Shown here piece by piece: positions 1-12,800 of a stretch of DNA of 64,000 nucleotides. Position numbers and translations under genes: made by a program. The notes below the pieces were generated by a model. The model saw nothing but the letters and a program-made list of their open reading frames with translations, ran no database searches and was not told the DNA's origin. Source of the stretch: Nocardia jejuensis NBRC 103114 (GTDB taxonomy: Bacteria; Actinomycetota; Actinomycetes; Mycobacteriales; Mycobacteriaceae); assembly GCF_001613145.1 (NCBI RefSeq), contig NZ_BDBU01000049.1, forward strand, positions 32,061 to 96,060, given 5' to 3'. How positions within the stretch are numbered: the first letter of the stretch is position 1; every line of letters begins with the position of its first letter.

Positions 1-1565
1 TCCTCGGCGAGGACCACGGCGCGGTGCTCGAAGACAGCCCGGGTCGTCGCCAGGGAGAAGCCGACGTCGGCCGGATCCTGTTCGGCCGCAGGGGACGTCA
101 GGCGGGCGGCGTGGGCGGCGAGACCCGCCGCGGTCCGGGCAGACAGGACCCAGGGCAGCAGGCCGCCGACCGGAACTGGCCGTGGTGCCGGTGTCGGTGC
201 GTCTTCGGCCGAGGGGGCCTGTTCCACGATGACGTGTGCGTTGGTGCCGCTGATACCGAAGGAGGACACCCCCGCGCGGCGGGGACGATCGGTCTGTGGC
301 CAGGGCACGGACTCGGTCAACAGGCGGACGTGGCCATCGGTCCACTCCACCTTGGTACTGGGCTGATCCACGTGCAGGGTCTTGGGCAGCACACCGTGCC
401 GCATCGCCATGACCATCTTGATCACGCCACCCACACCCGCGGCCGCCTGGGCATGACCGATATTGGACTTGAGCGAGCCCAGCCACAACGGCCGATCCCC
501 GGGACGATCCTGACCGTAGGTCGCAAGCAGAGCCTGTGCCTCGATCGGATCACCCAATGTCGTTCCCGTGCCGTGCGCTTCGACCACATCCACCTCGGCC
601 GCGGACACTCCGGCATTGGTCAGCGCCTGGCGGATCACCCGGCGCTGGGACGGGCCGTTCGGCGCGGTGAGGCCATTGGACGCGCCGTCCTGGTTCACCG
701 CGGAGCCCGCCATGACCGCGAGGATTCGATGGCCGTTGCGCTGGGCGTCCGACAGGCGCTCGAGCACCAGGACACCCGCGCCTTCGGCCCAGCCGACGCC
801 ATCGGCGTTGTCGGAGAACGATTTACACCGCCCGTCCGCCGACAGGCCACGCTGCCTACCGAACTCGATGAAGGTCTCGGGTGTCGCCATGACGGCCACA
901 CCACCCGCGAGCGCGAGGTCGCACTCCCCCGACCGCAGCGAGGCGGCCGCCGAATGCATGGCCACCAGCGAGGACGAGCACGCCGTGTCCACCGTGACCG
1001 ACGGCCCCTCGAGGCCGAAGACATACGAAATACGCCCGGAGGCAATGGATCCCGAGTTCGCGTTGGCGGGATAGTCGTGGTACATCATGCCGACCCAGAC
1101 GCCGGTCCTGCTGCCCTTCAGGGTGCCGGGGTCCACGCCCGCGCGCTCGAAGGCCTCCCACGATGTTTCCAGCAGCAGGAACTGCTGCGGATCCATCAGC
1201 GCGGCCTCGTTGGGGCTGATATTGAAGAAGGCGGGATCGAATTCGCCTGCGGAGTGCAGGAATCCGCCCTCGCGGGTGTACGTGCTGTTCGGCGTCTCAC
1301 CGGTGGGGTCGTAGAGACGGTCGATATCCCAGCCGCGATCGGCGGGGAACCGCGACGTCGCGTCGGTGCCGTCCGAGACGAGCCGCCAGAGATCCTCGGG
1401 AGAGTTGACGCCGCCGGGATAGCGGCAGGCCATGCCCACGATGGCGATGGGCTCGCGCAGGGCCGCGTCGAGGGAGCGATTGCGGGCCCGCAGCCGCTCG
1501 GTCTCCTTGAGGGAGACGCGCAGCGCCTGGGCGAGCTTCTGGGTGTTGTCCTCGGGCTTGGTCAT
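1..1565 (-). CDS. Type I modular PKS, gene D (partial): docking region and KS of module 8
   Basis: The reading frame is open to the left edge, so only the first 521 residues are seen. Residues 1-32 form a charged helical N-terminal docking segment of the ALRVSLKETERLR type. A complete ketosynthase follows at about 36-455, with DTACSSS (Cys at about 196), EAHGTGT and KSNIGH all intact. The segment after it is the start of the KS-AT linker. The ATG is 8 bp below the stop of the upstream PKS gene, so the two are probably co-transcribed. The KS is closest in sequence to those of modules 6 and 7 (shared YHDY and SIASGR features). It should extend the chain delivered by module 7. The AT, reductive domains and any release domain lie outside the window. 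Confidence 0.93.
   Translation of the reverse strand, partial: MTKPEDNTQKLAQALRVSLKETERLRARNRSLDAALREPIAIVGMACRYPGGVNSPEDLWRLVSDGTDATSRFPADRGWDIDRLYDPTGETPNSTYTREGGFLHSAGEFDPAFFNISPNEAALMDPQQFLLLETSWEAFERAGVDPGTLKGSRTGVWVGMMYHDYPANANSGSIASGRISYVFGLEGPSVTVDTACSSSLVAMHSAAASLRSGECDLALAGGVAVMATPETFIEFGRQRGLSADGRCKSFSDNADGVGWAEGAGVLVLERLSDAQRNGHRILAVMAGSAVNQDGASNGLTAPNGPSQRRVIRQALTNAGVSAAEVDVVEAHGTGTTLGDPIEAQALLATYGQDRPGDRPLWLGSLKSNIGHAQAAAGVGGVIKMVMAMRHGVLPKTLHVDQPSTKVEWTDGHVRLLTESVPWPQTDRPRRAGVSSFGISGTNAHVIVEQAPSAEDAPTPAPRPVPVGGLLPWVLSARTAAGLAAHAARLTSPAAEQDPADVGFSLATTRAVFEHRAVVLAE
376..487. repeat. 112-bp exact direct repeat, copy in the module 8 KS
   Basis: Positions 376-487 are identical to 5763-5874. 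Both lie in the same place in a KS gene segment (over the KSNIGH region). The first mismatches are at 375 on the left and 488 on the right. A near-identical block continues at about 541-600 versus 5932-5990. Module 6 has only a diverged version here. Confidence 0.9.
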
Positions 1566-1573
1566 AGTCGCCG

Positions 1574-4500
1574 TCAGTCCTCTGCGGAGTTGTTGTACGC
1601 CATGGTGATCAGGTCGTCGATATCGAGCTCGTCGATCGATTCCTCGGTGTCGCTCTGCTCGGGATCGCCGGGGGTTTCGGGTCCGCGGGCGAGTTGCATG
1701 AGCGCGTCGAGCAATCCGGCCTCGCGCAGACGCGGGAGCGGAATCGAATGCAGAGCGGTGCGAATATCGTTGTCCGACAGACCTGTCGACGGTTCGGGGG
1801 CGCTGTGGTCGGTGAGTTCCTCGGCCAGGTAGTCGGCCAGGGCGTGCGGTGAGGGGTAGTCGAAGACCAGCGTTGCCGGAAGTCGCAGGCCCGTCGTGGT
1901 TTTGAGGGCATTGCGGAACTCGATGGCGGTGATGGAGTCGAATCCCAGTTCGCTGAAGGCGCGGTCCGGCGCGATCGCGTTCGCGTCGCGGTGTCCCAGT
2001 ACCGCTGCCGCTGTGCCGCGAACGATCTCCACGAGCACCCCGAGGCGTTCCCCCTCGGGGGTGTTCGCCAGGCGGGCGCGCAGGGCCGCGGAATCGTCCG
2101 AGGTGGTGGTCCGGCGAGCCGGGATCAACCCGGACAGCAGGGCTGCGGCGAAGCCGGCATCGCGCAGGGCCGGTAGTTCCAGGCGGGCGAGAACCGGTGC
2201 CGCAGTGCCGAGTTCGGCAGCGGCGGCGAACAGCGCCAGGCCCTGGTCCGGTGACAGCGGCAGCATGCCCGAGCGGGACATGCGGTGGCGGTCGATCTCG
2301 CTCAGGTCCGCTGCCATGCCGCCGTCGGTGCTCCACAGACCCCAGGCGAGGGATTGCGCGGCGCGGCCGGAGGCCCGGCGGTGCACCGCCAGCGCGTCCA
2401 GGCACGCATTGGCGGCGGCGTAGTTGCCCTGACCGGGATTTCCGAACGCCCCTGCCGCGGAGCTGAAGAGCACGAAGGCGGTCAGCGGCAGATCGGCGGT
2501 CAGCTCGTGCAGGTGCAGGGCGGCATCGACCTTGGGGCGCAGCACCGTATCGAGCCGGTCCGGCGTCAGGGCCGTGATCGCGCCGTCGTCCAGAACACCG
2601 GCGGTGTGGAAGATGCCGGTGAGCGGATTGCTCGCGGGGATGGCAGCCAGCACCTCGGCGAGAGCGTCGCGATCGGCGACGTCGCAGGCCGCGAACCGGA
2701 CGTCGGCTCCGAGGGCTCGCAGTTCCGAACGCAGGTCCTCGGCCCCGGGTGCGGTCTCACCACGACGACTCAGCAGCAGTAGGTGGCGTACACCGCGTGC
2801 CGCGGCCAGGTGGCGGGCGAACAGACCGCCGAGGTATCCGCTCGCACCGGTGATCAGCACCGTGTCGTCGGGATCGAAAGCGGGACCGTGGGTTTCGGAG
2901 AGCCGATCGGGGGTGCTGCGGGCGAGGCGGGCGATGTACACCCGACCGCCGCGGACTGCCACCTGTGGTTCCTCCGAGGACACGATGGCGCCCAGGAGCG
3001 GTCCGAGGTCCGAATCGGTGTCCATCAGGACGATCCGGCCGGGGTTCTCGCCCTGGGCGGAGCGCACCAGTCCGGCGATGGCCGCACCGGCCAGATTCGT
3101 GATGTCCTCTCCGGCAACCGATATCGCGCCGGTCGTGCGCACCGCCAGCACAGAGTCGGCGAACCGCTGTTCGGTGATCCAGGACTGCAGTACCCGCAGC
3201 ACCTGGTGAGTCGCGGAGCGGATCGTGTCGGGGTCGTTCCCCGACTGCGTTTCCAATAGCACCACGGCGGGGATCTCGTCACCGAGCTCGTCCCAGGACA
3301 CCGCGGCGACCTCGGGTCCGGAGACGGCCAGCGGCGTCCAATCGACCTGGAACAACGCATTGTCCACGGTGGACGTCACCGCGATGAGCTGTGCGGGGTC
3401 GATGCGACGCGACACCAGGCGCCGCACCGTGGCCACCGCGGCGCCACTCGAGTCCGCGAGGTCCAGCGATACCGCGTTCTCCCCGACACGTGTCAGCCGC
3501 ACGCGAAGCGCACCGGCCCCGGTCGAATGCAGGGCGACGCCCGACCATTCGAACGGCAGCGCAGGTCCGGAGTCGTCGGCCGCCAGGTGACCGTCCAGCC
3601 GCAGGGCGTGCACGGTGGCGTCCAGGAGCGCCGGGTGCAGGCCGAACGACGTGGCCGCCTGCGGATCCGGCAGGGCGACCTCGGCGAACAGCTCGTCGCC
3701 GCGTCGCCACGCCGCCTGGAGTCCCTGGAAGAGCGGTCCGTACCGGTACCCGGCGTCGTGGAGGTCGGCGTAGACGCCGCTGATGTCCACCGCCTGTGCG
3801 CCCGCCGGGGGCCACGAGGTGAGAGAGGCGGCGGGCTGGAGTTCGTTGGGTGCGAGGGCCCCTTCCGCGTTGAGCGTCCATGCGGACGTCGAATCGTCCT
3901 CTCCTTCGGGAAGGGAGAAGACGCGCACCGGGCGGCGGCCGGTCTCGTCCTCGGCCCCGACCACGACGCGCACTGCGACACCGCCGGCTTCGGGCAGGAC
4001 CAGCGGCGCGGTCAGAGCCAGATCCTCCAGAGTCGCACTGCCCACGTGTGTTCCGGCATACAGGGCGAGTTCGACCAGTGCCGCGCCGGGGAGCAGGGTC
4101 GCGCCCAGCACTCGGTGATCGGCCAGCCACGGGTGCGTGCTCGTCGAGAGTCGACCGGTCAGGATGACCGTGCCCGAGGCCGGATCCGAGACCACCGCCG
4201 ACACCAGTGGGTGCCCGGTGGCTGCCAGGCCCATCGAGCGGGCATCACCGGTGGCGGCGGAGCCCTCCCGCATCCAGTAGCGACGGCGCTGGAAAGCGTA
4301 GGTGGGCAGATCGATTCGACGGGCCGCGGCGCCGATGTAGACCTCGGCCCAGGCCACGTCCGCGCCGGAGACGAACAGTTCGGCGACGCCGGTCAGCACG
4401 GAGGTCGCGTCGGCGTGGTTCCGGCGTGCGAGGGCCACGACCGCCGGAGTGGGAATCGGCTGACGTTCCTCGAGGATGTGATCGACCATCGGCGTCAGGA

Positions 4501-6856
4501 CGGCGTCGGGACCGATCTCGGCGAACCGGGTCACGCCCGAGTCCGCCATCGTCGTGATGGCATCGGCGAACCGGACCGTGTCCCGGATCTGATCGACCCA
4601 GTAGGACGGGTCGGAGATCTCGTGGCCGACGCGGGCGCCGGTCACCGTGGAGATGAGCGCGAGTCGCGGCCGGGTGAAGCTCAGACCGGCTATGGCCGTG
4701 GCGAATTCACCCAGCATGGGTTCCATGAGCGGTGAGTGGAAGGCGTGGGAGACGCGCAATCGGTGTGCGCGCCACCCCAGCACCGCGCATTCCTCGACGG
4801 CGGTGGTGACGGCGGACTCCGTGCCCGAGAGCACCACCGAGGACGGCCCGTTGATCGCGGCGATCGAGAGATCGTCCGAGAGCAGCGGCAGCACAGCGGT
4901 TTCCGAGGCTCCGACGGCGACCATCGCGCCACCGGCGGGCAGGGCCTGCATCAGGCGGCCACGGGCGGCGACCAGGACACAGGCATCGTGCAGGGACATC
5001 ACTCCGGCCACGTGGGCGGCGGCGATCTCGCCGATCGAGTGACCGGCCACCACATCGGCGTGCACGCCCCAGGATTCGAGCACCCGGAACAGCGCCACCT
5101 CGAAGGCGAACAGACCCGCTTGGGCGTAGACGGTCCGGTCGACCAGGTCCTCCGACACCAGGGCCTCCGCGAGCGACACCGGCTGTGCCACCAGGGGATC
5201 CAGTTCCGCGAGAATCGCATCGAAGACCTCGGCGAACGCCGGGTACGCGGTGCGCAATCCGGTGGCCATACCGGCCCACTGCGCGCCCTGACCGGAGAAC
5301 ACGATCCCGGTGGCACCGGAGATCGACCGGCCGGACACGACAGCCGGAGACCGCGCACCGGCCGCGGTTGCCCGCAAGCCCGCCAGCAGTTCGTCGCGAT
5401 CGGCCCCGACGAGCACAGCCCGGTGCTCGAAGACGCTGCGCGTCGCCGCGAGGGAGAAGCCGATATCGACGGGATCCCGTTCGCCCGCGAGGGTTGTGAG
5501 GCGGACGGCTTGATCGGTGAGGGCCTCGCCGCTGCGGGCGGTGAGAACCCATGGCAGCACCGCCGGGACACGCTCTCCGATTCGAGTCTCGGGGACGACC
5601 GGCGCCTGCTCGACGATGACGTGTGCGTTGGTGCCGCTGATACCGAACGAGGACACCCCCGCGCGGCGAGGACGATCGACCATCGGCCAGGGCACCGTTT
5701 CGGTCAGCAGACGCACGTGCCCGTCGGTCCACTCCACCTTGGTACTGGGCTGATCCGCATGGAGGGTCTTGGGCAGCACACCGTGCCGCATCGCCATGAC
5801 CATCTTGATCACGCCACCCACACCCGCGGCCGCCTGGGCATGACCGATATTGGACTTGAGCGAGCCCAGCCACAGCGGCCGATCCTCACCACGATCCTGA
5901 CCATAGGTGGCCAGCAGGGCCTGCGCCTCGATCGGATCACCCAATGTCGTTCCGGTGCCGTGCGCTTCGACCACATCCACCTCGGCCGCGGACAGACCCG
6001 CGTTGGCGAGCGCCTGATTGATGACCCGCTGCTGGGACGGGCCGTTCGGCGCGGAGAAGCCGTTCGACGCGCCGTCCTGGTTCACCGCCGAACCGGCCAG
6101 CACCGCCAGCACCTGGTGACCGTTGCGGCGCGCGTCGGACAGACGCTCGAGCACCAGCACACCGGCGCCCTCGGACCAGCCGACGCCATCGGCGTTGTCG
6201 GCGAACGACTTACAGCGTCCGTCCGGCGACAGTCCGCGCTGGCGGCCGAATTCCAGGAACATGTCCGGCGTCGCCATGACCGCGACTCCGCCCGCGAGGG
6301 CGAGATCGCACTCCCGAGTCCGCAGCGACTGTCCGGCCAGGTGCAGGGCGACCAGCGAGGACGAGCATGCCGTGTCGACGGTCACCGCGGGGCCCTCGAG
6401 GCCGAAGACGTACGACACCCGCCCCGACACCAGGCTTCCGGCGGCGCCGCTGCCCGTGCCGGAGGCCTGGGCGTAGTCGTGGTACATGAGGCCGGTGAAG
6501 ACGCCGGTGGAACTGCCGCGCAGCACCGCCGGATTCAGGCCCGCGCGTTCGAGCGCTTCCCAGGAGACCTCCAGCAGCACGCGCTGCTGGGGGTCCATGA
6601 TCTTGGCCTCGTTGGGGCTGATGCCGAAGAAGTCGGCGTCGAAATCGGCTGCGTCGTAGAGGAATCCGCCGCGTCGCGTGTAGGTCTTGCCCGCGAGGCC
6701 GGGTTCGGGGTCGTAGATGCCCTCCAGATCCCAGCCCCGGTCGGTCGGCATCGCACCGATGGCGTCCGCACCCGAGACGACCAGGTTCCAGAGGTCCTCC
6801 GGTGAGGCGACACCGCCCGGATAGCGACATGCCATGGCCACCACGGCAATCGGCTC
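1574..6856 (-). other. PKS module 7: KS-AT-DH-KR-ACP
   Basis: KS Cys is near residue 3656 of gene C. AT is GHSIGE/HAFHSPLMEPM (malonyl). DH has DHRVLGATLLPG and HPALLDATVH. KR has the variant nucleotide loop TGASGYLGG near 4825, LDD (HTAGVLDD) and NYAAAN. ACP has ELGFDSITAIE near 5133. The C-terminal docking region of gene C follows. Prediction: alkene passed to the module 8 KS on gene D. Confidence 0.91.
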
Positions 6857-9800
6857 GTCGTCGGCGCGGACCCGGCTGACGGCGTGCTCGGTGACGCTCT
6901 CGACACCGCCGAGTCGGGCGGCGAGGAAGTCCGCGACGGCCTGCGCGTTGGGGTGGTCGAAGACGAGCGTGGCGGGAAGTTGCAGTCCGGTAGCGGTGGC
7001 GAGTCTGTTGCGGAACTCCACGGCGGTCAGGGAATCGAATCCGAGGTGCTGGAACGCCTGCTGGGGATCGACCGCTTCCGGGGAGGCGTGGCCCAGAATG
7101 CCCGCGGCGACGGTGCGGACGAGTTCGATCAGAGCGCTGTCGCGGTCGGTTTCCGACAGCCCTGCGAGCTCGAGCGCCAAGGCTTGCCCCACCTGTGTCC
7201 GGCCGTGACGGCGGGCGGGGGCCGGAGCCAGCGTGCGCAGGAGCGCCGGAACCTGCTCGCCACGAGAGCGCAGCGCGGCGGCATCCACCCGCAGGGCCAC
7301 CGATTGCGCTGTGTCGGTGGCGATCGCGGCGTCGAACAGCGCCAGGCCGTCTGCCTCGCTCAGCGGCGGGAAACCCTGCCGGCGCATCCTTTCGAGATCG
7401 TCCTCGGACAGTTCGGCGCCGAGACCACTGGATCGGGCCCACATGCCGTAGTCGATGGCGGTCGCGGGCAGCCCCGACGCATGACGCTGTGCGGCAAGGG
7501 CATCCAGGAAGACGTTCGCCGCCGCGTAGTTGGCCTGCCCGGCGGCGAGCACCAATCCACCGGCCGAGGAGAGCAGAACGAACAGGGACAGGGGGTGGTC
7601 GCGGGTGAGCTCGTGCAGGTGCCACGCGGCATCGACCTTGGGCGCGAACACCCGGTCGATCCGGTCCGGTGTCATCGATTCGATCAGCCCGTTGTCGGCG
7701 ATTCCGGCGGCATGGACCACACCGGCCAGCGGATGCTCGGCGGGGATACCGTCGAGCAGGTCCGCCAGCGCCGCACGATCGGAGACGTCGCACGCGGCGA
7801 CGGTGACGTGCGCCCCGAGCGCGATGAACTCATCGCGCAGAACCGCCGCGCCGGGAGCGCTCGCTCCGCGACGGGACGTCAGAAGCAGGTGTCGTACACC
7901 GTGTTCGACGACGAGGTGCCGGGCGAGGACCGCGCCGAGACCACCGGTGCCGCCGGTGACCAGGACGGTGCCCGCGCCGATCGGCCGCGCGACGGTACCG
8001 GGAGCGTGGCGAGCGAACCGGGGCACGGCCATGCTCGTTCCCCGGAGCGCGATCTCCGGTTCGTCCACGACTGCCACGGAGTTCGCGACGGCCGAGAGGT
8101 CGTCGTCGTGAGCCAGGTCGAGAAGTTGCAAGCGGCCCGGATGCTCGGCTTGCGCGGCCCGGAGCAGACCCCACACCGGCGCTTGGTCCAGTCGCACCCT
8201 TTCGGAATCGTCTACGGCCACCGCACCTCTGGTCGCGATGACCAGACGTGAGGCAGCGAGACGGGGTTCCGCCAGCCACTGCTGGACGGCATCCAGGACG
8301 GCGGCCAAGACGCGCCTGGATGCGGCGGTCGGTGAACCGTCGTGGCGCGGGCATTCGAAAAGCACCGTCGCGGGAACGGCCGAGTTCCCGTCCAGCGAGG
8401 CGATGAGGGTCGCGAGATCGTGTGCGGCGGAACCGAGTACCACCGCTACGCCCGGCTCGGCGCTTACCGGCGGCAGGGGCAACGTGGTCCACTGCACGCC
8501 GTAGAGGGCATCCGCCAGGCGGTTCGCGCCGAGACGCTCGGCCGAGACCGGGCGCGAGACCAGCGCCCCGACCGAAAGCACGGGCCGTCCCCGCTCATCG
8601 GCGATCTGGATGGCGACGTTGTCGCCCTCGGGGACGCTGCGCACGCGCACGGCGGTAGCGCCGGTCGAGTGCGTGACGACGCGATTGAAGGCGAAGGGCA
8701 GCACGGCGGCGTCGGAGTCGCTGCGCCCGTGCAGGATTCCGGCGTGCAGGGCCGAATCGAACAGTGCGGGGTGTATTCCGAAACCAGCGGCCGATCGTGC
8801 GTCCGGAAGGGCGACTTCGGCGAACAATTCGTCGCCGCGCTGCCAGGCGGCGTGCAGACCTTGGAAGTACGGACCGTATTCGTATCCCAGCGCGAGCAAC
8901 TCGTCGTAGGCGGTGCCGACCGACACGGGACGCGCGTCCGCCGGAGGCCAGGCGGACAGATCGAAATCGGCGGACAGATCGCCGGGAGCGAGTGCGCCTT
9001 CGGCGTGCAGCACCCAGGAATCCGTTGCGGCGTAGCGCGAATGGACTGTCAGTCGCCGGTGACCGGCATCGTCGGCCGCCGCCACGACGACCTGCACGGC
9101 GACGCTGGCCCCGGCGGGCAGGGTCAACGGGGTGTGCAGTACGAGTTCGTCCACCACGGGGCAGTCCAGCAGGCCGCCGACATAGGCGGCGAGTTCGACG
9201 AATCCGGTTCCCGGGAGCAAAACGACGCCGTGCACGCTGTGGTCGGCGAGCCAGTCGACGGTGTCCGCCGACCAGCGGCCGGTGAAGCTCACCCCACCCG
9301 AATCCGGATGCGGCACAGCGGCGCCGAGCAGCGGATGGTCGACCGCGTCGAGTCCGGCGGAGACGACCCCACCCGGTTCCGCGCCGAGCCAGGACTGCGC
9401 GTGCACGCGGGTGGCATCGAGCCAGAAGCGGTCACGCTGGAAGGCGTAGGTGGGCAGGTCGATGGGTTGGGCTCCGGCGCCGAGATACAGCGTGGCCCAG
9501 TCGATCTCCGCGCCCGACACGAACAGGGCAGCCAACGCGCTCAGCACGGTCGCGGGGTTCGCATGGTCGCGCCTGGTGAGCGCCACCGCGGTACTCGTGT
9601 CGAGACTCTGGGCGATCATCGGGGTCAGTGCGGCGTCGGGGCCGACTTCGGCGAATCGGGAGACCCCAGCCTTCGCCATCGCGGTGACCGCGTCGGCGAA
9701 GCGCACCGTGCCGCGGACCTGGCCGACCCAGTAGGCCGGATCGCGCATCTCGTCGGTGACCTCGACGCCGGTGACGGTCGATACCAGAGGGATGACGGGA

Positions 9801-12800
9801 CGGCCGAAGGTCACCGTGGCTATCGCCGCATCGAAATCGGCCAGCATCGGCTCCATCGAGGCCGAATGGAAGGCGTGCGAGACACGCAGTCGGTGTGTGC
9901 GCCAACCATGTTCGGCGCAGCTGTCGGCGACGGCCAGGACATCGGCTTCGGCGCCGGAGATCACCACCGAGGCCGGCCCGTTGACCGCCGCGATCGACAC
10001 GGCGTCGGACAGCAGGGGCACCACGTCGGCTTCCGGTGCGCCGATGGCAACCATGGCTCCGCCCGCCGGCAGTGCCTGCATCAGGCGGCCACGGGCGGCC
10101 ACCAGCACACAGGCATCGGCCAGGGAGAACACTCCGGCCACGTGGGCGGCGGCGACCTCGCCGATGGAGTGGCCCGCGACGACATCCGCCTGGAATCCCC
10201 ATGATTCGAGCAGGCGGAACAGTGCCACCTCGAACGCGAAGAGGCCCGCCTGCGCGAACACGGTCTGGTTCACCAGCTCATCGTCGTCCAGCGCACGGGT
10301 CAGCGAGATCGACTGTTCCAGTAGCGGTTCCAGCTTCGCGACGATCGAGTCGAACGCGGTGGCGAACACCGGATACGCGATGCGCAGTTCGGCTGCCATA
10401 CCCGCCCACTGCGCGCCCTGTCCCGAGAACACCACGCCCGTGGAACCCTGGATCGCGCGACCGGTCCGCAGGCCTGGAGCCTGTGCGCCGGTCGCCAGAG
10501 CCCGCACGCCCGCGAGCAGACCGTCGCGGCCCTGTGCCACGACGACGCCGCGATGCTCGAAGAGGGCGCGGGTAGCGGCCAGCGAGAGTCCGAGGTCGGC
10601 CGGATCATGTTCGCCGGCAATCGATAGCAAGCGCTCGGCCTGGTCCGCGAGGGCGTCGCCGCTACGGGCGGAGACGACCCACGCCTGCGCGGGAGGGTCT
10701 ATCCGGTCGTGCGGAGTCGGGGCGGGTTCCGCCGCCTGTTCCAGGATGAGGTGAGCGTTGGTGCCGCTGATGCCGAAGGACGAGATGCCGGCGCGCCGCG
10801 GGCGGTCGGTGACCGGCCAGTGCACGGACTCGGTCAGCAGCCGGACGTGGCCGTCGGACCAGTCGACCTTGGTGGTGGGCTGATCGACGTGCAGGGTCTC
10901 GGGCAGCACGCCGTGCCGCATGGCCATGATCATCTTGATCACGCCGCCGACGCCCGCCGCGGCCTGGGTATGACCTATGTTCGATTTCAGCGAGCCCAGC
11001 CACAGCGGCCGATCCTCGGGACGATCCTGGCCATAGGTGGCCAGCAGGGCTTGCGCCTCGATCGGATCGCCCAATGTCGTTCCGGTGCCGTGCGCTTCGA
11101 CCACATCCACCTCGACCGGGGAAACCCCGGCATTGGCCAGCGCCTGACGGATCACCCGCCGCTGCGACGGTCCGTTCGGCGCGGTCAGGCCGTTCGACGC
11201 ACCGTCCTGGTTCACCGCGGAACCGGCGATCACCGCGAGAACGTGCCGACCGTTGCGGCGAGCGTCGGACAGCCGCTCCAGCACCAGCACACCGGCGCCC
11301 TCGGACCAGGCGACGCCGTCGGCCGCGTCGGCGAACGACCTGCTCCGGCCGTCGGGCGAGAGGCCGCGCTGACGGCTGAACTCGACGAAGACCTCCGGCG
11401 TCGCCATGACGGCCACGCCACCGGCCAGGGCCAGATCGGACTCGCCCGAGCGCAGGGACTGCGCGGCCAGATGCATGGCCACCAGCGAGGAGGAGCACGC
11501 CGTGTCGATGGTGACCGACGGCCCCTCGAAGCCCAGGACGTACGACACCCGCCCGGACGCAATGGATCCCGCGTTCGCATTGGCCGGATAGTCGTGATAC
11601 ATCATGCCGGTGAAAACGCCGGTCGCGGTGCCGCGCAGCACCGCCGGATCCACACCGGCCCGTTCCAGCGCCTCCCACGAGGTCTCGAGCAGGAGGAACT
11701 GCTGCGGGTCCATCGTCGCGGCCTCATTGGGACTGATGCCGAAGAACGCGGGATCGAATTCGCCTGCGGTGTGCAGGAATCCGCCCCGCCGGGTGTAGGA
11801 GGTGTGCGGGGTCTCGCCGGTGGGGTCGTAGAGCCGAGCGGCGTCCCAGCCTCGGTTCACGGGGAATTCCGAGGTCGCGTCGGTCCCGGTGGCGACCAGA
11901 TTCCACAGCGCCTCGGGCGAATCGACGCCGCCCGGGTACCGGCAGGCCATGCCGACGATCACGATGGGGTCCTCATCGACCGCCGTGACGGCGGTGACGG
12001 CGACCTCCCGGTCGGTGCCGGTGAGCGTATCGGCCAGGTGGGCGGCCAGCAGCTGGGGCGTCGGGTAGTCGAAGACGACCGCCGCCGAAAGCGACAGGCC
12101 GGTCACGGATTTGAGCCGGTTGCGCAGTTCCACCGCACTGAGGGAGTCGAATCCCAGTTCCTGGAAGGCGAGATCGAGGTCGATCGCCGCGGTGTTGTCG
12201 TGACCGAGCACGGCGGCGACGTGGGCGCGCACGATGTCGGCCACGACCTGCCGCGATCGATCGGCGCCCAGACCGGTGAGACGTTGCCGGAGAGCGGATT
12301 CCGACGCGGACGACCGCATCGGACGGCGGGTTGCGGCCGGGACCAGATCCCGCAGGAGCGAAGGCAGCAGACCGGCGTCGGCCTGGGCCCGGATCGCGAC
12401 GGTGTCCACGGCGGCGATCACCGCGGCGGAACGACCGTGTCCAAGGGCGATATCCCATGCGGCCAACGCATGGTCGTCCGAGAGAGGCGTGAATCCGCCA
12501 CGGCTCATTCGGGCCACGTCGGTGTCGCCGAGATGACCTGCCATACCGCTCGAGCGAGCCCACGGGCCCCAGGCCAGCGATTGCCCGGCGAGACCCCGCG
12601 CGCGCCGGTGCGCGACCAGTGCGTCGAGGAAGGTATTCGCCGCCGCGTAGTTGGCCTGTCCGGGCCCGCCGATGGTGCCCGAGACCGAGGAGAAGAGCAC
12701 GAACGCAGCCAGATTCAGATTCGCGGTCGCCTCGTGCAGATACCAGGCGGCGTCGGCCTTGGGGGCCAGGACGGCGTCCAATCGAGCGGCGGTCAGCGAG

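Noticed and set aside
24..1832. Long plus-strand frame (602 codons) opposite the PKS, and many similar frames up to 42 kb
   Set aside because: They are mirror images of high-GC minus-strand PKS codons, have Arg/Gly/His-rich unnatural composition, and no ribosome sites or known domains.
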